This document shows, one piece after another, positions 11,861 to 22,619 of a stretch of DNA of 64,000 nucleotides (positions are counted from its first letter, which is position 1; each line of letters begins with the position of its first letter). A program made the translations under genes and the position numbers. This DNA comes from Nymphalis io (Eukaryota; Arthropoda; Insecta; Lepidoptera; Nymphalidae), in NCBI RefSeq assembly GCF_905147045.1, contig NC_065910.1, positions 744,001 through 808,000 on the forward strand, read 5' to 3'. The notes under the pieces are model-generated. The model saw nothing but the letters and a program-made list of their open reading frames with translations, was not told the DNA's origin and made no database searches.

Positions 11861-11975
11861 TTTTTTTTTTGGAAAATTTTGTTTTTTTTTCGAAATGGCC
11901 TGAACGGTTGTAGCGACCGTCTGGCGGCGCTGCGCCGCGGCGACTGAGCTACCCACCCTTTAGAGGGAGGTTATT
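11861..11975. other. GC-rich islet with two small hairpins
   Basis: CGGT..ACCG (11905-11918) and GCGGCG-CTG-CGCCGC (11924-11938) lie in otherwise AT-rich DNA and follow two long T runs. Probably the edge of an unidentified transposon. Confidence 0.35.
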
Positions 11976-12132
11976 CTATACTTATGTGTTTACATCTTAA
12001 ATGGGGGTGGTATAGAGTAGCTTACAGCATAAATAAAATCACTGCATGTGCTTAAAACACATAAATTATAATCACAAAAAATTAATCGATTAATTGAAAT
12101 TAATGTATTTTGATGAAATAAAATAAAAAGTG

Positions 12133-12218
12133 TGCGTTGGAGAATGAGTGAGTGTCGGGAATCGAACCCGGATCAACTGCTTGGAAGGCAACTATGCTGA
12201 CCATTACACCACCAACGC
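12133..12218 (-). pseudogene. tRNA-Gly(UCC)-like gene with a 14-nt insertion, probable pseudogene
   Basis: Identical to the canonical local tRNA-Gly copies through the T loop. Then 14 extra bases (plus-strand AGAATGAGTGAGTG, 12141-12154) lie between the T stem and the 3' acceptor strand, and one T-stem closing base is changed (12155). The acceptor strands and the downstream T5 run remain. The insertion would break the T-stem/acceptor stacking, so a working tRNA is unlikely. Confidence 0.8.
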
Positions 12219-12403
12219 GTGTTGTTTTTAGTGAAATTTTATCATTTGAACGATGAAAATATAATATATAAATATTTCAAATAGTCGATAATTTCCCATG
12301 AGTATTTATTAATAAGTCAGCCATTTTTAAATATGTAATAACACTTTGAAAAACGTTACATGAATGGATTTGCTGAATATACGTATTATATTGTAATTGA
12401 AGT

Positions 12404-12590
12404 TTTTTTTATATAAAATAAGAAGGCGGTGCCAAATGACCTGAACAGCATCGCCCATAGACATTGACGCTGTGAGAAATATGATCCATTCCTTATATCG
12501 TTGCACCACCAATATTGGGAATGTTATGTCTCTTGTTCCTGTAGTTACACTGGCTCGGTCACCCTTCAAACCGGAACACAACAATGCAAA
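12404..12590 (-). repeat. Family A, head missing
   Basis: AAGAAGGCGG through TCAAACCGGAACACAACAATG. Confidence 0.8.
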
Positions 12591-12599
12591 TATATAATT

Positions 12600-13610
12600 T
12601 ATTTATTTATTTAGAATAAAATATATAAGCTTATTCGGAGATAATTAACAACAAGTAATAAGCAGGCTAAAGTGTCAGGAAGATGACAAAAAATCGATTG
12701 CTATTGAAGCAAATGAGTCCTAGGTTGGATATCACGGGTTGACAAATGCAACTTAGAACGTTCACATTTTGTTCCAAGCAATTGTTTGTAGTCAATAAAG
12801 TTTAATAAATATATAATGTATCAGAAATAACATAGGCAGCTCAGAGTTAGATAAATAGCAATATTACATTACCTTGAATAGCACTATAGTTTGATCAGTT
12901 TCTGATCGTGTTAGATAGCTGGCAATCCACTCCATCCATTGGTCCATTTTGGCCGTTGAGAATTATTATCATATATTCTACCGCTATACAACATTCACAC
13001 AATAGATAGGTATTCGTTTCCATAATAAAGTTCCCCATATATTTTTTAATTTTATCCATTAATAAATAAAGCGTATTTATTAACTTAGTGATGTTATTAT
13101 TTGTTAATTTTATATTTAAAAAATTAAAAAATGTTACCATTGATTTTCTTGCCATTGCATGCTTACTAAAATAAAATATTTTTTTATTTAATTTGACTAC
13201 TCATGTTTTTTTTATCTATTATATATAATGCATGAGCCTTGGTTTTCTCGATTCTCGTCGCGTCCTAAATCACACAAATATTTTCATAGTTATTATAAAA
13301 TCACAATTATAATTTTATCAGGCAATCTGTACAGAGCTTGTAATCTATTTTAAAGACGTGCTTAATATTTAAGTACATTTTACAGTTCATTTTATTTATT
13401 TAAGTAATTATTTCATATTGAATCAAAAAGCGTTTGTCTCAGCCTCTACTAACGAATTAATCTGTGCACAATACAACTACGGTATAAAGCAGATAACCAA
13501 CGGATGCTAATATTACTGTGTATTTGTGATTGTTATGAATATTCTAAATTGCCAATACAATTGCCCCGCATACAATAGATATAAACATCTCATTAAATGC
13601 TATCAATCAC
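12600..13610. other. AT-rich intergenic DNA without recognised features
   Basis: Short open frames here have no recognisable content. Confidence 0.5.
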
Positions 13611-13616
13611 GTTACA

Positions 13617-13806
13617 GTTGGAGGTAACTTTGTGCAAACACGTCTGGGTAAATACGACCCATTTATAATTACTATACCGCTAAATAGAATTAATTTCAAT
13701 TGCTGTTGCTAGTTTGAGAGGTGAGTGAGCGAGTGTATTAAATATGATTGTATTATAATTGGCCGTGACTGGAAAAAATAATATTTCTTACACTGCCAAT
13801 GTCTGT
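13617..13806 (+). repeat. Family A, old copy
   Basis: TTTGTGCAAACACGTCTGGGT head, then GAGAGGTGAGTGAGC and TCTTACACTGCCAATGTCTG. Confidence 0.7.
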
Positions 13807-13811
13807 GAGCC

Positions 13812-14056
13812 GTGATGGTCCTGTTGTTAGAAGACGTGAATCTTAAATTCTTAATCGCTGATTCTAAGTTCAAATCCAAGCAAGTGTTTATTATTTATCT
13901 CGTGCTCGGCGTTGAAAGAAAACATTGTGAGGAAGCCTGCATGTGGCGGATGAAAATCTGACACATATTTCCACGTGATGATGTAAACTACAAACCTTCT
14001 CTTCAAAAAGGGGAGGAGGCTAAGACGATGCAATGGAACATGCACAGCTGTTACTT
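13812..14056 (+). repeat. Family B SINE, old and diverged
   Basis: GAAGACGTGAATCTTAAATT, ATTTATCTCGTGCTCGGCG, AACATTGTGAGGAAGCCTGC, CAGCTGTTACTTGC in the right order. Confidence 0.75.
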
Positions 14057-14860
14057 GCTTTATTATAACAAGGTCTGTGGGTGGTGCTTCTCAACGCCTG
14101 TGTGAGTGTGTGGACCTTATTGGCTCTTTCTGTATTCAATTAAAAATAATTGTTGAAACCGCTAATTAGTAAATATTATGTAGCGAGCTTAAGTTCTCAT
14201 ACTCAATCGTTAGGAAAGCTTATTGTCGCTGATTAAAACTAGGAGGAGCTTGGATTAAACTTATTATTCCTACTAAGCAATTAGCTACTTTTTTTAAATG
14301 CTATTTGCATTTGACAAACCTTTTTTCTTTGCTTATTATTATAATTGAATAGTTTTATTGTTTGATAATTTCATCTTTACTTTACCATTTTCTAGAATAT
14401 GTTAGGTTGATACATTAATTGGATCTTGAATGACGATCGCGGGTGCAAATTTGCGCTTATAATATTTAGTTCGTATTCGATTCGGCAATGTGGTTTATTT
14501 CACGAGAACCTTCATATTCGAGCTGGGGTTTGCCACTAGACCAACGAGGCATTCACATCATAAAAAAAATAATGTCAGTTGTCAAACAAAATTGCCTTTG
14601 TTCACTCGACAAAAAAAATTGCACCAAAAATGCAAGTTTCTAAGTAATTATACATATACATTAATTTGTTAAGGTACATCAGATTATATAGAAGTGACTA
14701 AAAATACTGTGATTAAATATAATGTTTGTATGAAGACAAGATGCTTAGAATAACTATATTTTACTGGAAATTATATAGATGAATAAAATGAAAGAAATTA
14801 AGGCACAAAGGATAGAAGCTGAAGAGAAAATTATACTATACGTCTAAAAATTCAGATGCA
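14057..14860. other. AT-rich intergenic DNA with a family D scrap
   Basis: CACTAGACCAACGAGGCA at about 14533 is a fragment of the family D tRNA-like head. Nothing else was seen. Confidence 0.5.
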
Positions 14861-14869
14861 TCCTACAGG

Positions 14870-14941
14870 GCGTTGGTGGTGTAATGGTCAGCATAGTTGC
14901 CTTCCAAGCAGTTGATCCGGGTTCGATTCCCGGCCTACGCA
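14870..14941 (+). tRNA. tRNA-Gly-TCC: tRNA-Gly(UCC), one acceptor-stem mismatch
   Basis: 72 nt including discriminator A. Anticodon TCC at 14903-14905 in loop CTTCCAA. A-box (TGGTGTAATGG region) and B-box GGTTCGATTCC are present. The 3' strand reads CCTACGC instead of CCAACGC, leaving a T-T mismatch at the fifth acceptor pair. A TTTATTTTT stretch follows. Possibly still transcribed but less stable. Confidence 0.85.
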
Positions 14942-15336
14942 CTTTATTTTTGTTTAAATATGTTGAAAATAAATTATTTTTAAATATTTGTAACTTTAAA
15001 TGTAATATAAATAATTAAGTTACAGATATTATTATTTTCATTTCAATCTAGCTTCATTTTCAGATTTTATATAAAAATGGTATCCTTATCATTATGAATA
15101 AAATATATATAAAACATAGTAAGTAATAGTAAGCGAGTGAAATTGTCAAACAAAATATGTTTATGTTGAAATTAAAATATACGTGCACTTCTTATCCATA
15201 CCCGACCGAATATTCGTTAATCCCTTTCATTAATCGTCAGTGTATCCATGAAACCGCACTTGAGCAGCATGGCGGAAAAATCTCCAAAACTTCTTCTTAA
15301 TTTGATGGGAAATAGACCTTTTGTCAACAGTGACAC

Positions 15337-15602
15337 ATTATAATATTCTGGGACATTTTCACACACGGCCATCTGATCCCAAATTAAGCTCCTACAGAGC
15401 TTGTGCTATGGAAACCAGACAACTGATATACTACATATACTACTTTTCTTTTGTAAATACATACTTATATAGATAATTACACCCAGACTCAAACAGACAA
15501 ACAGACATGTCATGCACACAAATGTCTGTCCTGAGTGGGAATCGAACCCACAACCTTTGGCGTGAAAGGCGAGTATCTACCAACCACGCCAACCGGCTCG
15601 CC
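15337..15602 (-). repeat. Family C SINE, full length
   Basis: From the (ATT)n side, via CACACACGGCCATCTGATCC, to CCACGCCAACCGGCTCG; the B-box complement GGGAATCGAACCC is intact. Confidence 0.92.
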
Positions 15603-15604
15603 AA

Positions 15605-15760
15605 TTTGCAAGATGTTTCTCTATATCCTAGTTTTGGGGTAAATTTCACAAAAAAAAATCTCTCTTGGTGTTCAAGCTTCATACTAAATGTCATCAAAAG
15701 CGGTTCAGTGGTTTAGTCGTTTAAGCATAAAAGACAGACAGAGAAAATCAGCTCGGTAGT
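15605..15760 (-). repeat. Dispersed repeat tail related to 10285 and 35494
   Basis: Minus strand reads GCTTAAACGACTAAACCACTG and TTTAGTATGAAGCTTGAAC. Confidence 0.5.
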
Positions 15761-15847
15761 TTTTGGGCTGATCGCGTTCGTACAGCCAGACAGTTGCGGT
15801 GGGGTGATCTTTTTTTATAATTGATTAAATAAACATGAAAATGAAAT

Positions 15848-16111
15848 GGGAGTAGGGCTTTGTGCAAGCTCATCTAGGTAGGTACCACCCACTCATCAGA
15901 TATTCTACCACGAAACAGCAGTACTCGGTATTGTTGTGTTCCGGTTTGAAGTATGATTGGGCCAGTGTAATTACAGGCACAAGGGACATAACATTTTAGT
16001 TCCCAAGGTTGGTGGCGCACTGGCGAAGTAAACTGTGGTTATGGGCGTTGGTGACCACTTATTATCAGGTGGCCCATATGCTCGTCCGCCTACCTATACT
16101 ATATAAAAAAA
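15848..16111 (+). repeat. Family A, near full length
   Basis: TAGGGCTTTGTGCAAGCTC head to CTATACTATATAAAAAAA tail; it lacks the segment between GTAAACTGTGGTT and the last 75 bp. Confidence 0.9.
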
Positions 16112-16620
16112 TACTATTGCATATTATATTAATCAATTGAAATTTAATTTCCAATAATTAACGTAACATTTAAAACAAATATATTTAATTTCTGACATGT
16201 TTTAATGTTGTAATGTTTGTGAAGTTTTTGTTTTATAAAAATTGTTTTGTTTTATAAAAATTGTTTTGTTTTTGTTTTATAAAAAAGTGATTTTTAACTT
16301 TCATTTTATCTTTAAGTTGACACTTATTGTAAAAACTAATTTATAATAATTGTAATTTCTTATCTCATTGTAGGTGTTGTGCGTGTCTTTTGTGTTCTAT
16401 CCATTATTTTGATGTGCCTGCATATTTTTTTTTTATTATTACTATTATATTTACTATTACCTAAGTTAGCAATCAAGAATTTTAAGGTGTTTTTTTTTTA
16501 TTTTGTTACAGACTATCCTAAGGCTATAACTACAAGTAATTTATAAAGCTTCTAATCACGATAACTCGTCTGTTTTAATTTAAAACTTTTCAATTTTCCG
16601 TTTCGAATTTTAGTTGATTC
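16112..16620. other. AT-rich DNA with TTTTGTTTTATAAAAATTG repeats
   Basis: TTTTATAAAAATTGTTTTG is repeated near 16230-16285. No gene. Confidence 0.5.
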
Positions 16621-16628
16621 TTCAGAAG

Positions 16629-16700
16629 GCGTTGGTGGTGTAATGGTCAGCATAGTTGCCTTCCAAGCAGTTGATCCGGGTTCGATTCCCGGCCAACGCA
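16629..16700 (+). tRNA. tRNA-Gly-TCC: tRNA-Gly(UCC)
   Basis: Perfect cloverleaf: GCGTTGG/CCAACGC acceptor, anticodon TCC at 16662-16664, T arm CCGGG-TTCGATT-CCCGG. CATTTTTT follows directly as a Pol III terminator. Reads Gly GGA codons, with GGG by wobble. Confidence 0.97.
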
Positions 16701-16924
16701 CATTTTTTAGTTGTATAGGATGAAAACAATTAATTTTGATAAATTATTTGTGATTATTAAACAAAATATTATAATGTTATTTGTTTATTGAAAAACATCA
16801 AATGAACTTTCATTTACTTACATATATATTATATATATAAGAAATAAGGCATATATATTGTTTACATAAGTTTTTTTATGCATATATGTAAATGCATAAA
16901 TAATGTATTGCATTCTGATCGATT

Positions 16925-17225
16925 GTCTAAAACTAAACCCACCGGTACTCTTTCCTTAATAACAGAACGCCATGGCTGACCTACGACAGCTTAGCCTAGT
17001 ATACTAAAACAGCCATGCATAGCCTGTCTTCGAAGCCTGGATGAGACGAAACGTCCTTCCGACTTACGCAGATAATTACCGGTCATGGTTGTTTCAGAGT
17101 ATACCGACGCGAAGCAGCAAAGATGTGCCAACACTATTGCGTGGACAGGAACACCGCTCAGCATACGTTGGAGGCGTATGTTATCAATCCAGCATCAATA
17201 ATAACCTTTGCCATTCGATATAAAG
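16925..17225. other. GC-richer unidentified segment between tRNA genes
   Basis: It has a 60-codon open frame (ATG 17041 to TAA 17221) starting MRRNVLPTYADN. Composition differs from the flanks and it does not match the repeat families here. Could be a fragment of an unrecognised transposon. Confidence 0.25.
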
Positions 17226-17390
17226 GTTTTATAACTAATGTATTTTTATTTTATTACAGTTGCCATTCTTATAATTTTATAACAAAACTAAGGAACAACT
17301 AGACAGTCACGTACTAATTTTGAACAAAATGTCACGTAATTATTAAAATACGTGAAAACACAATTGATTGTATTGAAGCGTTCTGACACG

Positions 17391-17462
17391 GCGTTGGTGG
17401 TGTAATGGTCAGCATAGTTGCCTTCCAAGCAGTTGATCCGGGTTCGATTCCCGGCCAACGCA
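17391..17462 (+). tRNA. tRNA-Gly-TCC: tRNA-Gly(UCC)
   Basis: Same 72-nt sequence as the 16629 copy; anticodon TCC at 17424-17426; CACTTTTT terminator. Its upstream flank (about 17260-17390) is recognisably similar to that of the 19657 copy, so the two arose by local duplication. Confidence 0.97.
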
Positions 17463-17716
17463 CACTTTTTATTATTTCGATTTTCTTTTCATACCAGGAT
17501 ACCACATAACCAAGGTACTCATACTGTAAAAACCTCATTAACGGAGTACCGTATAACTTAATGGGTGGTATAGTTGAGGGCTGGCATTTTTCTTTGGCCA
17601 GAGTGATCATTAACTTTCTTATAACACAAACCATAACTGTGGGCGTAGTTGCCACATATGCTTAAAAGTTTCGCTAATCTACAAACAGATGCATTTAGCA
17701 ATACTTATATATTTTT

Positions 17717-18005
17717 ACTGGTGGTAGGGCTTTGTGCAAGCTCGTCTAGGTAGGTACCACCTACTCATCAGATATTTTACCGCAAAACAGCAGTACTTGG
17801 TATTGCCGTGTTCTGGTTTGAAGGGTGAGTGAGCCAGTGTAATTACAGGCACATGGGATATAACATTTTAGTTCCCAAGGTTGGTGGCGCATTGGCGATG
17901 TAAGCGATAGTTGACATTTCTTACAATGCCAATATCTATGGGCGTTGGTGACCACTTACCATCAGGTAGTTCATATGCTCGTCCGCTTACTTATTCTATA
18001 AAACA
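17717..18005 (+). repeat. Family A, full length
   Basis: ACTGGTGGTAGGGC to CTTATTCTATAAAA. A 45-bp inverted scrap (18005-18050, CCTTGTGCCTATAGTTACAC) follows. Confidence 0.92.
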
Positions 18006-18177
18006 AACTACCTTGTGCCTATAGTTACACTGGCTCACAGACTGTATTGAAATTTTATATCTCCCCACATACCTCTGTAATAAAAACAAGCTCTTTACCA
18101 AACTATGTAAATAAGTGTAAACCATAGATTAACATATTCCATAAGATTTGCTAATTACTCTGCTATGGTATGCACCA

Positions 18178-18207
18178 AACCAAGAACTGTTTGTACAGTT
18201 CTTGGTT
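18178..18207. other. Perfect hairpin, 13-bp arms, TTGT loop
   Basis: AACCAAGAACTGT / ACAGTTCTTGGTT. Intergenic, next to family A DNA. Confidence 0.8.
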
Positions 18208-18238
18208 AATATATCCTAATTTATAACACAACAACCAC

Positions 18239-18482
18239 AAGCATCACTGAATTTTCATGTGCTTAATTTGTGTTTATAATTCATCTCGTACTTGACGGTG
18301 AAGTGAAAAAATATTGTGGGGAAACCTGCATGTGTCGAATTTCATTGAAATTATGCCACACGTGTATTCTACCAACCCGCATTGGAGCAGCGTGGTGGAA
18401 TAAGCTCCAAGCCTTCTTCTCAAAACGAAGAAGAGCCCTTAGCCCAGCAGGGGGACATGAACAGCCTGTTACTGTACTGTAC
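18239..18482 (+). repeat. Family B SINE, 5'-truncated
   Basis: Lacks the tRNA head. Carries the variant CTTCTTCTCAAAACGAAGAA shared with the copy at 34807. Confidence 0.9.
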
Positions 18483-18705
18483 TATAACACAACACCATGC
18501 CACATAACCTTTATACACTTTATAATAACTTTATTGACATTCAAGACGCCATGTCGACCAATCGTGTCAATTCAATGTCGAAGTTGTTTATTTGTGTACT
18601 TCTCTAGTGATTGGAATACACTATGTACACGATGTAGTTTGGTTAAAAGTCTGGATGGAAATGCTTGAATAAATATATTAAAAAAATAAAAGTATGTAAA
18701 AAGTG

Positions 18706-18777
18706 TGCGTTGGCCGGGAATCGAACCCGGATCAACTGCTTGGAAGGCAACTATGCTGACCATTACACCACCAACGC
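18706..18777 (-). tRNA. tRNA-Gly-TCC: tRNA-Gly(UCC)
   Basis: Reverse-strand copy with all stems intact; anticodon TCC at 18744-18742. The 3' side reads CACTTTTT on the minus strand. The opposite orientation to its neighbours argues against a simple head-to-tail array. Confidence 0.97.
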
Positions 18778-18993
18778 TTTTATAGCGCCTTTTGAAATCT
18801 GTAATCGTTTTTTTTTTTAGTATACGCATAATATTTAATTGAATACTAAAAACTAATAAAAATATAATGGCATCTTGAGCGTCTAAGTTACATCTATACA
18901 CTTCCGCGAGTAATTCCACCTGGATTCCCAGGGCGAATCAGTCGCGATCCTTCATCCATGAGACTGTACAGTTAAGTTGCACGGACAGCTACT

Positions 18994-19180
18994 TGGCGGG
19001 TGGGCTTTGCGCGAGCCCGTCTGGGTAGCAATACTTAATGAGTTGCGGCTTGAAGGGTGTGTTAACCAATGTAACCCAAGGCACGAGGGGCATATCATGT
19101 TCGTGCCCATTGTTGGTGGCAGATTGGATGTGTAAGGAATAATTAATATTTCATCAGATGGGGTATATGCCAGTCCAACT
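18994..19180 (+). repeat. Family A, old copy with internal deletion
   Basis: GGTGGGCTTTGCGCGAGCCCG head; GGCTTGAAGGGTGTGTTAACC follows directly. Confidence 0.7.
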
Positions 19181-19656
19181 GGAAATATTTAGGTTTAAAG
19201 ACATTTATTCTCAAAAAGACATATTACGGTCACTTACTTGGAACAGAGGTTACACAATGTGTACAATTAAATTCGTCATTCCATCTTAAGTACAATGTTC
19301 TAGGTAATTAGGAAGTGTTAATAAATGTAATAGGTGGGTATTTTGAAGTTAATATTTAAAAAATAACCTTCAACTGCTATGAAATATTGCGATCTCAATG
19401 CGAGTCAAATGCCTTGTCTATACTTTTAAAACCACCAAATTTTTTCGCCAGATATTGTATCGGCAATAGAAATTGCCATAAAAAGACACTTATCATTTTA
19501 TAACAAAAATTCCAAACACATTACACTAATTTTAATAAGTGCTATAGTAATAAATATCATATTTTGATTACTCCAGTCGTGGATTTTAAACAGGAAGTCA
19601 CGTAATTGGTAACATTTGTGAAAACACGATTGATTGTATTAATGTTTTCTAACACG

Positions 19657-19728
19657 GCGTTGGTGGTGTAATGGTCAGCATAGTTGCCTTCCAAGCAGTT
19701 GATCCGGGTTCGATTCCCGGCCAACGCA
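19657..19728 (+). tRNA. tRNA-Gly-TCC: tRNA-Gly(UCC)
   Basis: Canonical 72-nt copy; anticodon TCC at 19690-19692; CACTTTTTTT terminator. Upstream TCACGTAATTGGTAA...AACACG resembles the 17391 copy's flank. Confidence 0.97.
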
Positions 19729-20039
19729 CACTTTTTTTAATAAGAAGTATAACTTAACTTTAACTCAATTTTGAGTATTATTCAAACGTTCAATGAGATA
19801 CATTTAATTTTTAATTAAATTTTCATTAATGCCTAAATTTACGATTTTCTCATCACTAAAGCTAAAAATAAAAAAATAAAATATGATTATAAGGGGTTTT
19901 GGAAATTAGTTTTCATGTTTGTAGTAGTAATAAGGGATGAAAAATAGGAGGGGGCAACAGATTAAGTAGTTTAAATTTTTGAAGATATAATTACGTAGAA
20001 TGAATTTGTAAATTTATTAAGGTACATGTATCACACTTT

Positions 20040-20240
20040 TCTTTTTCATTACAACCCGTCCGCACTTAGGCGTATGACGTTCACGTCGACAGTGATCTAT
20101 AGTTCGCCAAGATTTGGAATGACAGGAAGCGACCTTAGAACACGCGTATTCTGAGCCCTTAAGTGGGCTACCAACATCCGACTGTGTATTTTAAGACTCG
20201 CCCTCCGCCCGGTGACCCTGTCGAGGCTAATTGGGTCAAC
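20040..20240. other. GC-richer unidentified segment
   Basis: ACAACCCGTCCGCACTTAGG to GACCCTGTCGAGGC. Distinct composition, no recognised repeat or protein. Confidence 0.25.
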
Positions 20241-20476
20241 AGCTACAATCAAATCGAAAAAAAACAAATATATATAGTAAAGTATAAGTACTTAGGCAAT
20301 AACAACAACGCGATTTCAAAATTTTTGCAATTTCACTTTACACTAGTGGTTTCAACGGAGATTGTAAGTTAGTATGAGGTCCCTTCGTTTTTAAAGGTTA
20401 TAAAACGGCAGTTATAATGAAGCTACCTAACCTGACAATAATAACGATGGCATAAAAAACCGGTAGATAAAAAGTG

Positions 20477-20548
20477 TGCGTTGGCCGGGAATCGAACCCG
20501 GATCAACTGCTTGGAAGGCAACTATGCTGACCATTACACCACCAACGC
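20477..20548 (-). tRNA. tRNA-Gly-TCC: tRNA-Gly(UCC)
   Basis: Canonical reverse-strand copy; anticodon TCC at 20515-20513; CACTTTTTATC terminator on the minus strand. Last member of the cluster in the window. Confidence 0.97.
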
Positions 20549-20679
20549 TTCGATATAACTTTTCGAAATTTTCAATTCTCGATTAAACAGCAAATTTACT
20601 TTTATATAATACATAGATTTAATGATTAATAGACGATATTTCATTTTTATAACAATATTAGTTCCGTCTGCGTGTGTGT

Positions 20680-20694
20680 GGGGGGGGGGGGGGG
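20680..20694. repeat. G15 run
   Basis: Follows GTGTGTGTG in a repeat remnant whose CCGTCTGCGTGT opening recurs at 51228. Confidence 0.9.
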
Positions 20695-21157
20695 TGAGTG
20701 TGGGGAGGGAAGGTTAGGTGTCCAATATTTTTTTCTGGTCACCTGATGACGTGTGTGTAAAATTTCATGATAGCCGGTTGATTTGTTAAGAAAGCGTAAT
20801 AAATAAACGAACTCATTTTCAGATTTTTCAAATTTTTCTATATCTTCGTTGTTAGTTGAACGTCATATTATATTATAATAAATTTCACTTAGTAGAAGCG
20901 GTTATGTACAAGAAAATAACATTTAAATATGAGAATATAGGAAAATTTTAATCGTGTTTAGTTATAGTAAAGTTCGTTTAATATTATTTGTATTAAAATT
21001 AATTTCGATAAACATGTAACAAACATTATATTTTATAGAAAAATATTATAAGAATTAATTAAAACTAACATAAAAACAAACTATATTACAAAATAGAAAA
21101 AAAAATCATAGATTTTTTTTCTAGAAATTTATATCAATGACGACGGCTTTATTTATT

Positions 21158-21450
21158 TTTAGAATAGGAAGGCGGACGAGCATAAGGGTCACCTGATGGC
21201 AAGTGGTCACCAACGCCCATAGACATTGACATTGTAAGAAATGTTAACCATCGCTTACATCACCAATGCACCACCAACCTTCGAAACTAAGATGTTATGT
21301 CCCTTGTGTCTGTAATTACACTGGCTCACTCACCCTTCAAACCGGAACACAACAATACCAAGTAACAAGTAATGCTGTTTTATTCGGTAGAATATCTGAT
21401 GAGTGGGTGGTACCTACTCAGACGAGCTTGCACAAAGCCCCACCACCAGT
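21158..21450 (-). repeat. Family A, full length
   Basis: TTTTTAGAATAGGAAGGCGG to CAAAGCCCCACCACCAGT. Confidence 0.93.
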
Positions 21451-21685
21451 TTTATTTAACATTCTGAAGTGACGAGTTCTGTGAAATATCTACGAATTGA
21501 ACGATGTATGTGCCTATGTAATTCTTTCGAATTTATTTTATTAATAAAGATAATATTGACACGAGTTTATTCGATCAGTTTTAATGTTACTGTCTGAACT
21601 AACGTTCGGGGCTTCAGTGCCATTCGTGACAAATATTTGTTCAAGCCCAACAGGTGTTAGTCGTAGTCTAGATTAGTGCTCGCTA

Positions 21686-21996
21686 TGCGAGATGGCCCAG
21701 TGGTAAGAACGCATGAATCTTAACCGATGAACGTGGGTTCAAACCCGGGCAAGCACCTCTGAATTTTCATGTGCTTAATTTCTGTTTATAATTCATCTCG
21801 TGCTTTTCGGTGAAGGAAAACATCGTAAGGAAACCAGCATGTGTCTAATTTCATCGAAATTCTGCCACATGTGTATTCCACCAACCCGCATTGGAGCAGC
21901 GTGGTGGAATAAGCTCCAAACCTTCTCCTCAAAAAGGAGAGGAGGCCTTAGCCCAGCAGTGGGACATTTACAGGCTGTTACTGCTACTGCTACTGC
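21686..21996 (+). repeat. Family B SINE, full length
   Basis: GCGAGATGGCCCAGTGG head, B box GGTTCAAACCC, tail (CTGCTA)n. Confidence 0.95.
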
Positions 21997-22362
21997 ATGT
22001 GTTTCATTATACCCGACACATCTTATAGTTCATAGTGTTTAAAGAGCTTACGATTAATTAACTTTGATATCATAAACGCGTTTAAACAGCCGAAAATTGA
22101 TGATGGCCTCTGATTATGGTCACGGCGACAATTGCGAAGGAGATATTATAAATGCGAGCATAAACATAGATTCACACTTTATTTTGTCACGCATTTATCT
22201 CATATGGCAGTAATCCCACAGGACTGGACAGTTACAGCAGAACCAACTACTTCCAACAGCCAACCAACACTGCCAATACCTTTCAATAACTTCGCTACTA
22301 CTGGAATTATATAATGCAAAATTTAACGCCAACAATTTGAACCATACTAACTCAATTATCTT

Positions 22363-22616
22363 AGTTTTTTTATATAAAATAGGCAAGCAGACGAGCAAAT
22401 GGGTCACCAGAAGGTAAGTGGTCCGCCCACAGATATTGGCACTGCTAAGATATATTAACAATCCAATCGCCAATGCGCCACCAACTTTGGGAAGATGGTA
22501 TGTCCCTTGTCCGGAAACCGGAACCGGAACACAACAATACTAAGTATTGTTGATTGGCGGTAGAATATCTGATGAGTGGGACCCCCAGTCGGACTTGCAC
22601 AAAACCTTATCACCAA
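22363..22616 (-). repeat. Family A, diverged
   Basis: TATATAAAATAGGCAAGCAG to CACAAAACCTTATCACC, with a deletion around TGTCCCTTGTCC. Confidence 0.85.
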
Positions 22617-22619
22617 GGC

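Noticed and set aside
15440..15716. Overlapping open frames on both strands
   Set aside because: They are family C SINE sequence with its tRNA-like head, not coding.
17332..17655. 107-codon minus-strand frame
   Set aside because: It runs through the tRNA-Gly gene antisense; the tRNA explains the sequence.
18270..18668. 132-codon open frame
   Set aside because: Its first half is a family B SINE read through; similar frames occur in other family B copies (21800, 28785, 34909).
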